Assembly: GCA_050952225.1 (NCBI GenBank)
Contig: JBMNKL010000003.1
Span: 372,001 to 436,000 of the forward strand
Direction of reading: 5' to 3'
DNA: 64,000 bases
DNA from: JBMNKL01 sp050952225
GTDB taxonomy: Bacteria; Bacillota; Clostridia; Acetivibrionales; DTU013
Numbering within the stretch: position 1 is the first letter of the stretch; every line of letters starts with the position of its first letter. Below are positions 36,901-45,399 of this stretch, piece by piece. Both the position numbers and the translations under genes were made by a program. The notes beneath the pieces were generated by a model. It worked only from the letters and a program-made list of their open reading frames with translations, was not told the origin of the DNA and made no database searches.

Positions 36901-37593
36901 GCTTCCGCTTTGGAACTTAAGAAAAATATTGGCAGTATTACGCAGGCCAATAAGAGAATTACGGAACTTCGCAGCGAGATAAAAGAATTGGGCCCGGTAA
37001 ACGTTATTTCAATAGATGAATATGTCAAGACCAAGGAACGTTATGATTTCATGATAAATCAAAGAAACGACATGGAGCAGGCAAGGGAAAAACTGCTTCG
37101 CGTAATACAGGAAATGACATCAGTAATGAAAAAGCAATTTATAAACCAGTTTAAACTGATTAACGAAAATTTCAATGAAGTTTTCAAGGAGCTTTTCAAC
37201 GGCGGAAAGGCGTATCTGGCATTGGAGGACGAGGAAAATGTACTTGAAAGCGGGATAGAAATACATGCGCAGCCTCCGGGCAAAAAACTGCAGCACATGC
37301 TGCTGTTATCAGGCGGAGAACGCGCACTTACCGCAATCGCGCTGCTATTCGCAATATTGAAGCTGAAGCCTACGCCTTTTTGTATACTGGATGAAATTGA
37401 ATCTACGCTCGATGAAGCCAATGTATACAGGTTCATAGAGTATCTCAGGCGCTACTCGGGCAAGACGCAATTTATAGTTGTAACTCACAGGAGAGGAACC
37501 ATGGAGGGCGCCGATACGCTGTACGGCGTAACCATGCAGGAGCACGGCATATCGAAAATCATTTCAATGAAAATGGGAGAAAAGGTGGGCTAG
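33991..37593 (+). CDS. smc: Chromosome segregation protein SMC, heavily frameshifted
   Basis: Condensin ATPase. Span fits about 1200 residues, the SMC norm. N-terminal head: YLKRLEMQGFKSFVEKI and Walker A VGPNGSGKSNIADAIRW; long coiled coil; hinge around 35600-36010 (NIVTRNEKDAQKAIEYLKE, FLGIASEFVSFEPQYNGI, LLGRVAVVDNLDNAIAMARS, GGSISGGSL); second coiled coil; C-terminal head with signature LLSGGERALTAIALLFAI and Walker B FCILDEIESTLDEANV. TTG 33991 is the start (GGAGGG upstream). Frame changes lie near 35150, 35350, 35490, 35625, 35820, 35990, 36230, 36430, 36600, 36700 and 36770. No loss of motifs, so these look like sequence errors. Confidence 0.93.
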
Positions 37594-38516
37594 ATGGGAT
37601 TTTTTGACAGGCTGAAGAGAAGGTCTTTCTAAAACACGGAGAGGTATAACGGAAAAAATCGACCAGGTCCTCGTATCATTCGGCAAGGTCGACGACGAGC
37701 TGTTCGAAGAGCTTGAGGAGATCGCTGGTTACCGCCGATATAGGCGTATAGACGCCACGCTTCGCATAATCGAAGACTTAAGAAGAGAAAGAACAAAGGA
37801 AGCTAAAATCACGGACCCGCAAAAAATCAAAGCCCGTTTTGAAAGATACGCTGGCAGAGTTGGTGGGCGAAAATACGCCCGATGCTCGATATTGAACCGT
37901 CCCCGGCCGTTATCACTGGTGACCGGAGTAAACGGGGTCGGGAAGACGACCTCTATCGGCAAAATAGCCAATATGCTCAGAAGCAACGGAAAGAGGGTAA
38001 TACTTGCAGCGGCAGATACTTTCAGGGCAGCGGCCATAGATCAACTTGGAGATATGGGCTGAAAGAGCCGGCGTGGATTTAATCAAGCATCCAGGAGGGG
38101 GCGGACCCCGGGGCCGTTGTTTATGACGCCATACAGGCCGCAAAGGCACGCGGAGCCGACGTTGTGCTATGCGATACCGCAGGCAGGCTTCACACCAGGA
38201 AGAACTTGATGGAAGAACTGCGCAAAATGACCCGGATAATCGACAGGGAGCTGCCCGGGGCAACGCGCGAGAACCTGCTGGTGCTTGATGCCACGACGGG
38301 CCAGAATGCCATTTCCCAGGCGAAAACATTCAGCGAGGTCGCGGATGTCTACCGGCATTGTGCTGACCAAGCTTGACGGGACGGCTAAGGGCGGGATCGT
38401 CATTAGCGATTGGATCCGAGCTGAACATCCCGGTGAAATTGATCGGCGTCGGGGAGCAGATGGACGACCTGCAGCCTTTCGATCCAAGGGAATTTGTAGA
38501 GGCGCTTTTTTCGTGA
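37594..38516 (+). CDS. ftsY: Signal recognition particle receptor FtsY, heavily frameshifted
   Basis: SRP receptor GTPase. Starts MGFFDRLKR at 37594, directly after the smc stop. Pieces: EKIDQVLVSFGKVDDELFEE (N domain), G1 TGVNGVGKTTSIGKIANML, ILAAADTFRAAAIDQL, DTAGRLHTRKNLMEELRKM, LVLDATTGQNAISQAKTF, IVLTKLDGTAKGGIVIS, and the FtsY C-terminus GVGEQMDDLQPFDPREF, stop 38514-38516. About eight frame changes are required between 37630 and 38410, the highest density in the window. About 307 residues with a short N-terminus, as in many Firmicutes. The acidic A domain is not present. Confidence 0.9.
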
Positions 38517-38935
38517 AGATAATGATAGGTGATGGCCGGCTGATCATATGCCCTGACCCACACCCGATGGGACAGGGGGTCAGGCATTGCCCATGACAAC
38601 AGGTTCCATGCGGGGGACAGGTCATGACTCCCATCATTACATGGCGCATTGACATCGGATGCAACTCCGCCGCGCATTACCTGCAATGCGATTCTAATTT
38701 CATCTGTAAGCCGCATCCGGCATGGGTGCGACTGTGCATATCTTGACGCACTTATATGTGACATGGGACATGGGGACAGCATCTAACACTTTCTTGAGAC
38801 ATGAGTATCAATCCCATCTCCTTTTGATCAATTTATAAAAGACACAATGCCCTTACAAATTAAAACCGAATCGTACAATTGAGTGTAAAGCTAAAATACT
38901 TTACATTGAAGTATTAGTTCCGGGCTCGGACTATT
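38517..38935. other. Gene-free spacer with decayed repeat-like sequence
   Basis: No convincing gene on either strand. CCTGACCC (near 38556) and GGGTCAGG (near 38577) form an inverted repeat, and short motifs of the type GGGACAGG, GGACATGGGGACAG recur between 38570 and 38780, recalling decayed ends of small transposon-like elements. The last 100 bases are AT-rich and may hold the ylxM-ffh promoter. Confidence 0.4.
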
Positions 38936-39289
38936 ATGGATGAAACGTATAGAATGAGCATGTTGCTCGATTTTTACGGGCAGCTGATAACCAAAAGGCA
39001 GTATGAAGCCCTTGACCTCTATTACAACAGCGATTATTCGCTGGGAGAGATAGCCGAGGCGTTGAAGATAAGCAGGCAGGGCGTCTATGACAATATCAGG
39101 CGGGGTAAGTCGGCATTGTTTGAGATGGAGAATAAGCTCGGCCTGGTAAGCCGGTTTATCGAGCAGAGGGAAAAAGCCTCAGAAATCCTGAGGCTGCTTG
39201 AAAATGTGGATATATCTTTATTGCATGCTCATGACCGTGTAATCCTGGATAGGGCAAAGCAAAAAGTAAAAAGCATGATGGAGGATTAA
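38936..39289 (+). CDS. ylxM: YlxM-type putative HTH protein of the SRP operon
   Basis: 117 residues, a sigma-70-region-4-like helix-turn-helix: RQYEALDLYYNSDYSLGEIA and EALKISRQGVYDNIRRGKSA. YlxM proteins bind or influence SRP components in some Gram-positives. Start ATG 38936. Three bases separate its stop from ffh, so they are surely cotranscribed. Confidence 0.9.
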   Translation: MDETYRMSMLLDFYGQLITKRQYEALDLYYNSDYSLGEIAEALKISRQGVYDNIRRGKSALFEMENKLGLVSRFIEQREKASEILRLLENVDISLLHAHDRVILDRAKQKVKSMMED

Positions 39290-39292
39290 ATT

Positions 39293-40636
39293 ATGGCTCT
39301 TTTTGAAGGCCTGTCCGAAAAGCTCCAGGAAACGGTAAGAAAGTTCAGGGGCAAGGGCAGGGTAACGGATAAGGACGTTAAAGACATGATGCGTGAAATA
39401 AGGCTTGCCCTGCTTGAAGCCGATGTAAACTACAGGGTTGTTAAGGATTTCGTAAGCAAGGTCTCGGAGCGGGCAGTTGGCCAGGATGTCCTGGAAAGCC
39501 TCACCCCTGGACAGCAGGTAATAAAGATAGTTCATGAAGAATTGGTCAACCTGATGGGAGAAAAGCCATCCAAGATTGCCTTTGCCAGTACGCCTCCGTC
39601 AATTTATATGATGGTCGGCCTCCAGGGCTCCGGTAAAACAACCACATCAGGCAAGCTGGCTTCATATCTGAGAAAGCAGGGCAGAAATCCGTTGCTTGTC
39701 GCTTGTGATGTTTACCGGCCGGCAGCGGTGAAGCAACTGCAGGTTGTTGGAAACCAGCTGGGAATTCCCGTATTCTCCTCCGAAGAGAGCAGCGACCCTG
39801 TTAATATTGCAAAAAAGGCGGTGGAGCATGCCAGGGCAAAGCTGTTTGATACGGTAATAATCGATACTGCCGGCAGGCTCCATATTGATGAAGAGCTGAT
39901 GGAAGAGCTCAACCAGATAAAACTTTCGGTACGCCCGACTGAAATATTGCTGGTTATTGATTCGATGACCGGTCAGGATGCGGTTAATGTTGCGGAAAGC
40001 TTCGACCAAAAACTTGGGGTGGATGGTTTGATACTGACCAAGCTGGATAGCGATACGAGGGGTGGCGCGGCATTATCTGCCAAGGCGGTTACGGGAAAAC
40101 CTGTCAAGTTTGCCGGGACGGGAGAAAAGCTGAATGACCTGGAACCGTTTTACCCGGACCGGATGGCCTCGAGAATCCTGGGAATGGGAGATGTGCTGAG
40201 CCTGATTGAAAAAGCGCAGGAAGCTTTCGACGAAAAAAAGGCGCTTGAAATGGAGAAAAAGCTCAGGACTCAGCAGTTTACACTGGATGATTTTCTTGAC
40301 CAGATGCAGCAGGTAAAAAAAATGGGCCCCCTGAACCAGGTGCTTGGGATGCTTCCCGGCATGAATCCCAAGATTATGAAAAATATTGATGTTGACGAGA
40401 AAAGAATCAGGCGCGTTGAGGCAATAATAATGTCTATGACGCCGCAGGAAAGAAACGATCCTTCCATTATAAACGCCAGCAGGCGCAGAAGGATAGCTTC
40501 GGGCAGCGGGACCACGATACAGGAAGTGAACAGCCTTTTGAAGCAATTCGAAGAAATGAAAAAGCTTTTTAAAATGATGTCCGGCGCAGGCAGAAAAGGA
40601 AGTAAAGGCATGGGCAGGTTTAGATTGCCGTTCTAG
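39293..40636 (+). CDS. ffh: Signal recognition particle protein Ffh
   Basis: SRP54 GTPase that binds signal peptides and 4.5S/scRNA. N domain (MALFEGLSEKLQETVRKFRG), G1 GLQGSGKTTTSGKLA, VACDVYRPAAVKQLQ, DTAGRLHIDEELMEEL, LTKLDSDTRGGAALS, FAGTGEKLNDLEPF; the Met-rich M domain spans the last 140 residues (DQMQQVKKMGPLNQVLGMLP, ending GMGRFRLPF). 447 residues, normal, frame intact. Confidence 0.97.
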   Translation: MALFEGLSEKLQETVRKFRGKGRVTDKDVKDMMREIRLALLEADVNYRVVKDFVSKVSERAVGQDVLESLTPGQQVIKIVHEELVNLMGEKPSKIAFASTPPSIYMMVGLQGSGKTTTSGKLASYLRKQGRNPLLVACDVYRPAAVKQLQVVGNQLGIPVFSSEESSDPVNIAKKAVEHARAKLFDTVIIDTAGRLHIDEELMEELNQIKLSVRPTEILLVIDSMTGQDAVNVAESFDQKLGVDGLILTKLDSDTRGGAALSAKAVTGKPVKFAGTGEKLNDLEPFYPDRMASRILGMGDVLSLIEKAQEAFDEKKALEMEKKLRTQQFTLDDFLDQMQQVKKMGPLNQVLGMLPGMNPKIMKNIDVDEKRIRRVEAIIMSMTPQERNDPSIINASRRRRIASGSGTTIQEVNSLLKQFEEMKKLFKMMSGAGRKGSKGMGRFRLPF

Positions 40637-40667
40637 ATATTCAAAGTATTGAAAGGAGGTGAGATCC

Positions 40668-40913
40668 ATGGCTGTAAGAATAAGGCTTAAAAGGATCGGG
40701 GCGAAAAAGAACCCGCATTACAGGATTGTTGTAGCGGATTCAAGGTTTCCGCGCGACGGAAGGTTTATTGAAGAAATTGGCACTTATAACCCGACGTCCA
40801 ATCCCACAGAATTTAAGATTGATAATGAAAAAGCAATGAAATGGATAAAAAACGGCGCACAGCCTACTGAGACGGTTAGGTCGCTGATGAAAAAAGCGGG
40901 CATTATCCAGTAA
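40668..40913 (+). CDS. rpsP: 30S ribosomal protein S16
   Basis: 81 residues: MAVRIRLKRIGAKKNPHYRI, VVADSRFPRDGRFIEEIGTY, KWIKNGAQPTETVRSLMKKA are characteristic of S16. ATG 40668 follows AAAGGAGGTGA, an ideal RBS. In the ffh-rpsP-khpA-rimM-trmD order usual for Firmicutes. Confidence 0.97.
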   Translation: MAVRIRLKRIGAKKNPHYRIVVADSRFPRDGRFIEEIGTYNPTSNPTEFKIDNEKAMKWIKNGAQPTETVRSLMKKAGIIQ

Positions 40914-40963
40914 CGGCATGGCGCCTCGTTTTCTCCGGCTTTATCACGGGAGGTGGCCAAAGG

Positions 40964-41194
40964 ATGAAAGAACTTCTCGAAGCTATCGCGAGATCGCTTG
41001 TTGATTACCCGGATGAAGTGGTTGTCAATGAGGTTGATGAAGGCAACACCGTTATTCTCGAGTTGAAGGTAGCCAAGGAAGATATGGGAAAGGTGATCGG
41101 AAAACAGGGCAGGATAGCCAAGGCTATAAGGACTGTTGTAAAAGCAGCGGCTATTAAGGAAAATGTCAGGGTCGCGGTGGAAATCGTCCAGTAG
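40964..41194 (+). CDS. khpA: KH-domain RNA-binding protein KhpA
   Basis: 76 residues with a single KH domain and the motif VIGKQGRIAKAIRTVVKAAA (the GxxG loop is GKQG). Small RNA chaperone formerly called YlqC. GGGAGGTGG lies upstream of ATG 40964. Operon position between rpsP and rimM is conserved. Confidence 0.94.
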   Translation: MKELLEAIARSLVDYPDEVVVNEVDEGNTVILELKVAKEDMGKVIGKQGRIAKAIRTVVKAAAIKENVRVAVEIVQ

Positions 41195-41259
41195 AGGCTC
41201 GTAAAAGAACGCCTTCTACTGAGGATCCACCGTGCCGGCATGGTTCCTGGTGATGTGGA

Positions 41260-41778
41260 ATGTATAAGTACTTACAGGTAGGAAAAATTGTAAATACGCA
41301 CGGCATTCGGGGAGAAATGAAATTGATTCCACTGACGGATGATCCTGGCCGTTTTAACCAGCTTAAATGGGCATATATAGAAAAAGACGGCGTTTATACG
41401 AAGCATGACGTACAGCATGTCAAACATGCAAAGAGCCATATTATCATTAAATTCTCCGACATCGATTCGATGGACGAGGCGTCAGTCTACAGGAACTGCT
41501 ATGTTGCCGTGGACAGGGAAAACGCTGTAAAGCTTCCCGAGGATACTTATTTTATCTGTGATATCATCGGATGCGACGTATCGGATAAGGACGGTAATCA
41601 TTTAGGCCGTATCACCGATGTACTCAGGACCGGAAGCAACGACGTTTACGTCATAAAAAATGAAACAGGTAAAGAATTGCTGCTTCCGGCATTAAAAAGC
41701 GTTGTGCAAAAGGTTTTGCTCGATGAGCGCAGGATGGAAGTGACGGTTCCGAAAGGATTGTTGGATGATGAGGTTTGA
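41260..41778 (+). CDS. rimM: Ribosome maturation factor RimM
   Basis: 172 residues. N-terminal RimM domain (LQVGKIVNTHGIRGEMKLIP, SMDEASVYRNCYVAVDRE) and C-terminal PRC-barrel (DIIGCDVSDKDGNHLGRITD, ELLLPALKSVVQKV). Assists 30S head assembly. The stop overlaps the trmD start, so translation is coupled. Confidence 0.95.
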   Translation: MYKYLQVGKIVNTHGIRGEMKLIPLTDDPGRFNQLKWAYIEKDGVYTKHDVQHVKHAKSHIIIKFSDIDSMDEASVYRNCYVAVDRENAVKLPEDTYFICDIIGCDVSDKDGNHLGRITDVLRTGSNDVYVIKNETGKELLLPALKSVVQKVLLDERRMEVTVPKGLLDDEV

Positions 41779-42499
41779 CATACTGACTATTTTTCCTGAG
41801 ATGTTCGATGCCGTGCTTGGCACCAGTATAATCGGACGCGCCCGGGAAAGTGGAATAATAACGGTCAATACTCACAACATCCGTGATTATTCCAGGGATA
41901 AACATAAAAAAACAGACGATTACCCGTATGGCGGAGGCAGTGGCCTTGTTATGATGGCTCAGCCCATTTACGACTCATACATGGCCATAGCGGGGAAGCT
42001 TGATTACAAGCCGCACTTTATTTATATGAGCCCACAGGGCAGGCTACTGACCCAGGAACTGGCCGAAAAATTGTCGACATTCAAGCATATTGTAATTTTA
42101 TGCGGTCATTATGAAGGCGTTGACGAAAGAGTTCTGGAAGAACTTGTTGATGATGAGATATCCATAGGCGACTTTGTTCTGACAGGCGGAGAACTTCCGG
42201 CAATGGTACTTATAGACGTGGTCAGCAGAGCAATTCCTGGTGTTTTGTCAAACTGCGGGTCTTATAAGGAAGAATCCCATAAAGATGGTGTCCTTGAATA
42301 CCCGCAATACACCAGGCCATACGATTTTTTGGGAAGAAAAGTGCCTGACGTGCTGTTGTCAGGACATCATGCTAACATCGAAAAATGGAGAAGGCTTCAG
42401 TCGTTGAAGCGCACGAAAGCCAAGCGCCCGGACCTCTTCGAAAAGCTAAAGCTTACCGAAGAGGATAAAAAGCTGCTAAGTGAAGAGCCGGAAGAGTAA
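41768..42499 (+). CDS. trmD: tRNA (guanine-N1-)-methyltransferase
   Basis: Methylates G37 of tRNAs. RFDILTIFPEMFDAVLGTSI at the N-terminus; trefoil-knot SAM-binding motifs YMSPQGRLLTQELAEKL, LCGHYEGVDERVLEEL, ISIGDFVLTGGELPAMV. 244 residues. ATG 41768 (or 41765) lies inside the rimM end. rplS, which normally follows trmD, is absent; a minus-strand cupin gene comes next. Confidence 0.96.
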   Translation: MRFDILTIFPEMFDAVLGTSIIGRARESGIITVNTHNIRDYSRDKHKKTDDYPYGGGSGLVMMAQPIYDSYMAIAGKLDYKPHFIYMSPQGRLLTQELAEKLSTFKHIVILCGHYEGVDERVLEELVDDEISIGDFVLTGGELPAMVLIDVVSRAIPGVLSNCGSYKEESHKDGVLEYPQYTRPYDFLGRKVPDVLLSGHHANIEKWRRLQSLKRTKAKRPDLFEKLKLTEEDKKLLSEEPEE

Positions 42500-42516
42500 T
42501 GCCAGGTCCGTAAGCA

Positions 42517-42864
42517 TTAAAACTGCAATATAGCCGCAATAAACACCAAAGGCTCGCTGCCGTTATTCTCAATGGAATGCGAGCTTCCGTTTCCCGTGAG
42601 GGAAGCATCTCCCGGTGATAATTCCGTTATATTCCCATTATCGTTAAGAGTGCCTTTTCCGCTTAACACATAGAAGATTTCTTCTTCATTTTCATGCTTG
42701 TGCATTCCTATCGAGCATCCGGGGTTCAGCGTAATCCTGGCAAACAGCCTTGCTTTCCCGGTCATCTCATCCTGCTTGAAAATATGCAGCAATTCAACGT
42801 TTCCTTTACCGCCGCGCATCTCATGCCTTAATTCCTTAATCATATCATTTGCTCTTTTTACCAT
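42517..42864 (-). CDS. Small cupin-domain protein
   Basis: 115 residues of a single cupin barrel: LNPGCSIGMHKHENEEEIFY is cupin motif 1 (H-x-H-x4-E) and GDASLTGNGSSHSIENNG is motif 2, with its His. Metal-dependent small-molecule binding or isomerisation is usual; the substrate is unknown. It faces trmD tail to tail, 17 bases apart. ATG 42864; a weak AT-rich promoter region lies upstream. Confidence 0.85.
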   Translation of the reverse strand: MVKRANDMIKELRHEMRGGKGNVELLHIFKQDEMTGKARLFARITLNPGCSIGMHKHENEEEIFYVLSGKGTLNDNGNITELSPGDASLTGNGSSHSIENNGSEPLVFIAAILQF

Positions 42865-43032
42865 ATCAACATCACCCGACGATTATTATATCTCGCATGC
42901 CAAATTAATACAAGAAGGATTCCGCGTTCAAGCTTCACCGGAAAATAACACCCTGCATCTATTCCTTCACAAGGTGTCCAATTTGCGCCATGCCTGCACG
43001 TCCTCACAAAAAATTTTAGGTAAGTTGTAAAA

Positions 43033-43492
43033 TTAATTGCCCAAACTGAAGAAAAAATAGTGACTCAAGTCGGAACTTCTGATAATGTTTTAAGTGACCA
43101 AACCAAAAACATAGGAGGGTCCGAAATGAGTCAACTTAATAATACCACGAAGCAAAGAAGCTTTAAACACCTAAATGAGAGCCCCGAATTTTTAGACAGT
43201 ATAGTGTTGGAGACATCTGCCCTTGACCCTGATAAGAAAAGATTCAAGCTGTATTATGCTCATCCTTACAGTTCATGGGAGCGTGGTTCGAATGAAAATG
43301 CCAATAAACTTATTCGACGATTTATTCCAAAAGGGACAGACATAGGTAAGCTCACACATAGAGAAATACAAAGGATAGAGCGCTGGATGAATAATTACCC
43401 TGGAAGAATATTTGGTTATCAAACTGCAAACATGATGGCTAAGGTGATGGTTGCTTAAAACAAGGTTATGTTAAAAAATGTAAGGCAATTAA
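43033..43492 (+). mobile_element. Internally deleted IS30-family element (candidate)
   Basis: TTAATTGCC at 43033-43041 and GGCAATTAA at 43484-43492 are inverted copies bracketing a shortened IS30-type transposase gene. The span of 460 bp is far below the roughly 1 kb of a full IS30 element. The ends are proposed only from this 9-bp match and need comparison with other copies. Confidence 0.45.
43126..43458 (+). pseudogene. IS30-family transposase with central deletion
   Basis: The C-terminal part is typical of IS30: YYAHPYSSWERGSNENANKL contains the last catalytic Glu of DDE, followed by IRRFIPKGTDIGKLTHREIQ and ERWMNNYPGRIFGYQTANMM. The N-terminal residues SQLNNTTKQRSFKHLNE resemble the IS30 start, but the HTH region and both catalytic Asp are missing, so about two-thirds of the protein has been deleted in frame. 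AGGAGGG precedes ATG 43126. Non-functional as a transposase. Confidence 0.75.
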
Positions 43493-43532
43493 ACTTGCAA
43501 TCTACGTCCTGACCGGATAGGCGTTGTTTTTC

Positions 43533-43561
43533 TTGACATAAAAATTAAAAAAGTTTACAAT
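43533..43561 (+). promoter_or_regulatory. Sigma-A promoter of rny
   Basis: TTGACA (43533-43538) and TACAAT (43556-43561) with a 17-base spacer, about 100 bases before the RBS of rny. Confidence 0.75.
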
Positions 43562-43660
43562 TAATCTGTATTTCTTGTGAATAATACTTGGTTAAGGTAA
43601 TCAAGACACTGTAGTAAACCGGCCTGGCCGGGATGTCCATTGAAAACTGAATATAGGGAG

Positions 43661-45229
43661 GTGTGTATCATTTTAGAATGGGCTATAGGAATATTGATTG
43701 GTCTTGTAATTGGAGCATTGATTGCTTCGTTTATATCGTTCCGTATGGGATATAACCGCAGAAAGATTGATGCGGAAGCCGTAATTGGAAGTGCGGAGCA
43801 GGAATCCGCAAAAATTGTAAATGAAGCCCTGAAGGTTGCAGAAAGCAAGAAAAGGGAAGCTCTTCTTGAAGCGAAAGAAGAGATTCACAGGAGCAGGATC
43901 GAACTGGACAGGGAAATCAAAGAGCGAAGGAATGAGATATTACGTCAGGAAAGAAGACTTGTTCAGAAAGAAGAAGCTCTTGACAGAAAAGTGGAATCCC
44001 TGGAGCAGAAAGATGATATGCTTAACAAAAAGACCAAAGAAGTTCAGGCAATGCAGGAAAAGGTTGCGGAACTTCAAAAAAAGCAACTGGAGGAATTGGA
44101 AAGAATCTCGGGATTATCCGTAGATGAAGCAAAACAGTACCTCATCAGGAACGTAGAGGATGAGGTAAAACACGAACTATCAGTACTAGTAAAGGATCTG
44201 GAAGCAAAGGCCAAGGAAGAGGCCGACATGAAAGCAAGAGAAATTATTTCTACTGCAATACAAAAATGTGCCGCCGATCATGTTTCCGAAACGACAGTAT
44301 CCGTGGTGCCGCTGCCTAACGACGAGATGAAAGGTCGTATAATAGGCCGTGAAGGCAGGAATATCAGGACACTTGAAACACTCACCGGGATTGACCTTAT
44401 TATTGACGACACTCCTGAAGCTGTTATTCTTTCAGGATTTGATCCCATAAGAAGAGAAATTGCGAGGATAGCACTTGAAAAATTGATACTTGACGGCAGG
44501 ATTCATCCGGCAAGGATCGAAGAGATGGTAGAAAAGGCCAGGAAAGAAGTGGATAATACCATCCGCCAGGAAGGCGACCGTGCTACTTTTGAAACAGGAG
44601 TCCACGGATTGCATCCTGAAATCGTCAAACTGCTTGGAAAACTCAGGTTCAGAACCAGCTACGGCCAGAATGTTCTGAATCACTCGATAGAAGTGTCAAA
44701 ACTTGCAGGTATTATGGCAGCCGAGCTCGGAGCGGATGTTATGCTCGCGAAAAGAGCCGGCTTGTTACATGATATAGGAAAAGCTGTCGATCACGAGGTT
44801 GAAGGTTCCCATGTAACGATAGGAGCCGATCTTGCCAAGAAATACAAAGAAAGCAGCGACGTTGTAAAGGCCATTCTGTCGCATCACGGAGATGCCGAGC
44901 CGAAATCAATAGTAGCAGTACTCGTGCAGGCAGCCGATTCGATATCGGCCGCAAGGCCCGGTGCCAGGAGAGAAACCCTTGAATCTTATATTAAAAGGAT
45001 TGAAAAGCTTGAAGAAATTGCCAATTCTTTCCCGGGCGTAGACAAGTGCTTTGCAATACAGGCAGGCAGGGAAATAAGAATAATTGTCAAGCCTGAAGAT
45101 GTTTCGGATGAAGAAATGGTTCTGAAAGCAAGGGAAATAGTCAAAAAGATTCAAGATGAACTCGAGTATCCCGGACAGATTAAAGTTAATGTAATCAGGG
45201 AAACACGGGCAATAGAATACGCAAAATAG
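43661..45229 (+). CDS. rny: Ribonuclease Y
   Basis: Membrane-anchored endoribonuclease starting mRNA decay. One N-terminal helix (LEWAIGILIGLVIGALIASF), a long coiled coil (about residues 30-190), a KH domain (MKGRIIGREGRNIRTLETLT), and an HD domain (LNHSIEVSKLAGIMAAELGA, LLHDIGKAVDHEVEGSH). About 520 residues. Start is unclear: GGGAGG at 43655-43660 points to ATC or ATT at 43667-43672; GTG at 43661 overlaps the RBS, and ATG 43640 has no RBS. The first coordinate is therefore approximate. Confidence 0.93.
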   Translation: MCIILEWAIGILIGLVIGALIASFISFRMGYNRRKIDAEAVIGSAEQESAKIVNEALKVAESKKREALLEAKEEIHRSRIELDREIKERRNEILRQERRLVQKEEALDRKVESLEQKDDMLNKKTKEVQAMQEKVAELQKKQLEELERISGLSVDEAKQYLIRNVEDEVKHELSVLVKDLEAKAKEEADMKAREIISTAIQKCAADHVSETTVSVVPLPNDEMKGRIIGREGRNIRTLETLTGIDLIIDDTPEAVILSGFDPIRREIARIALEKLILDGRIHPARIEEMVEKARKEVDNTIRQEGDRATFETGVHGLHPEIVKLLGKLRFRTSYGQNVLNHSIEVSKLAGIMAAELGADVMLAKRAGLLHDIGKAVDHEVEGSHVTIGADLAKKYKESSDVVKAILSHHGDAEPKSIVAVLVQAADSISAARPGARRETLESYIKRIEKLEEIANSFPGVDKCFAIQAGREIRIIVKPEDVSDEEMVLKAREIVKKIQDELEYPGQIKVNVIRETRAIEYAK

Positions 45230-45256
45230 CATCGGCGAAAGGCTTTGAGCCTTCTA

Positions 45257-45283
45257 CAAAAAGCGTGCATTGCACGCTTTTTG
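45257..45283 (+). terminator. Terminator after rny
   Basis: CAAAAAGCGTGCA (45257-45269) pairs with TGCACGCTTTTTG (45271-45283), a 13-base perfect stem with T-rich 3' arm. Confidence 0.85.
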
Positions 45284-45399
45284 TGTACTTGCCGGTTATT
45301 TGGCTGATTACAGGGCTTGCAGCTTAGCTGTAATATGTTATAGTAAAATTATCAGAGTGAATCATAGAGAAGTAACATCAAAATATGGAGGAATATATT

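Noticed and set aside
43060..43125. Upstream extension of the IS30 remnant to a start at 43060
   Set aside because: No RBS and no homology before 43126, where AGGAGGG precedes an ATG.
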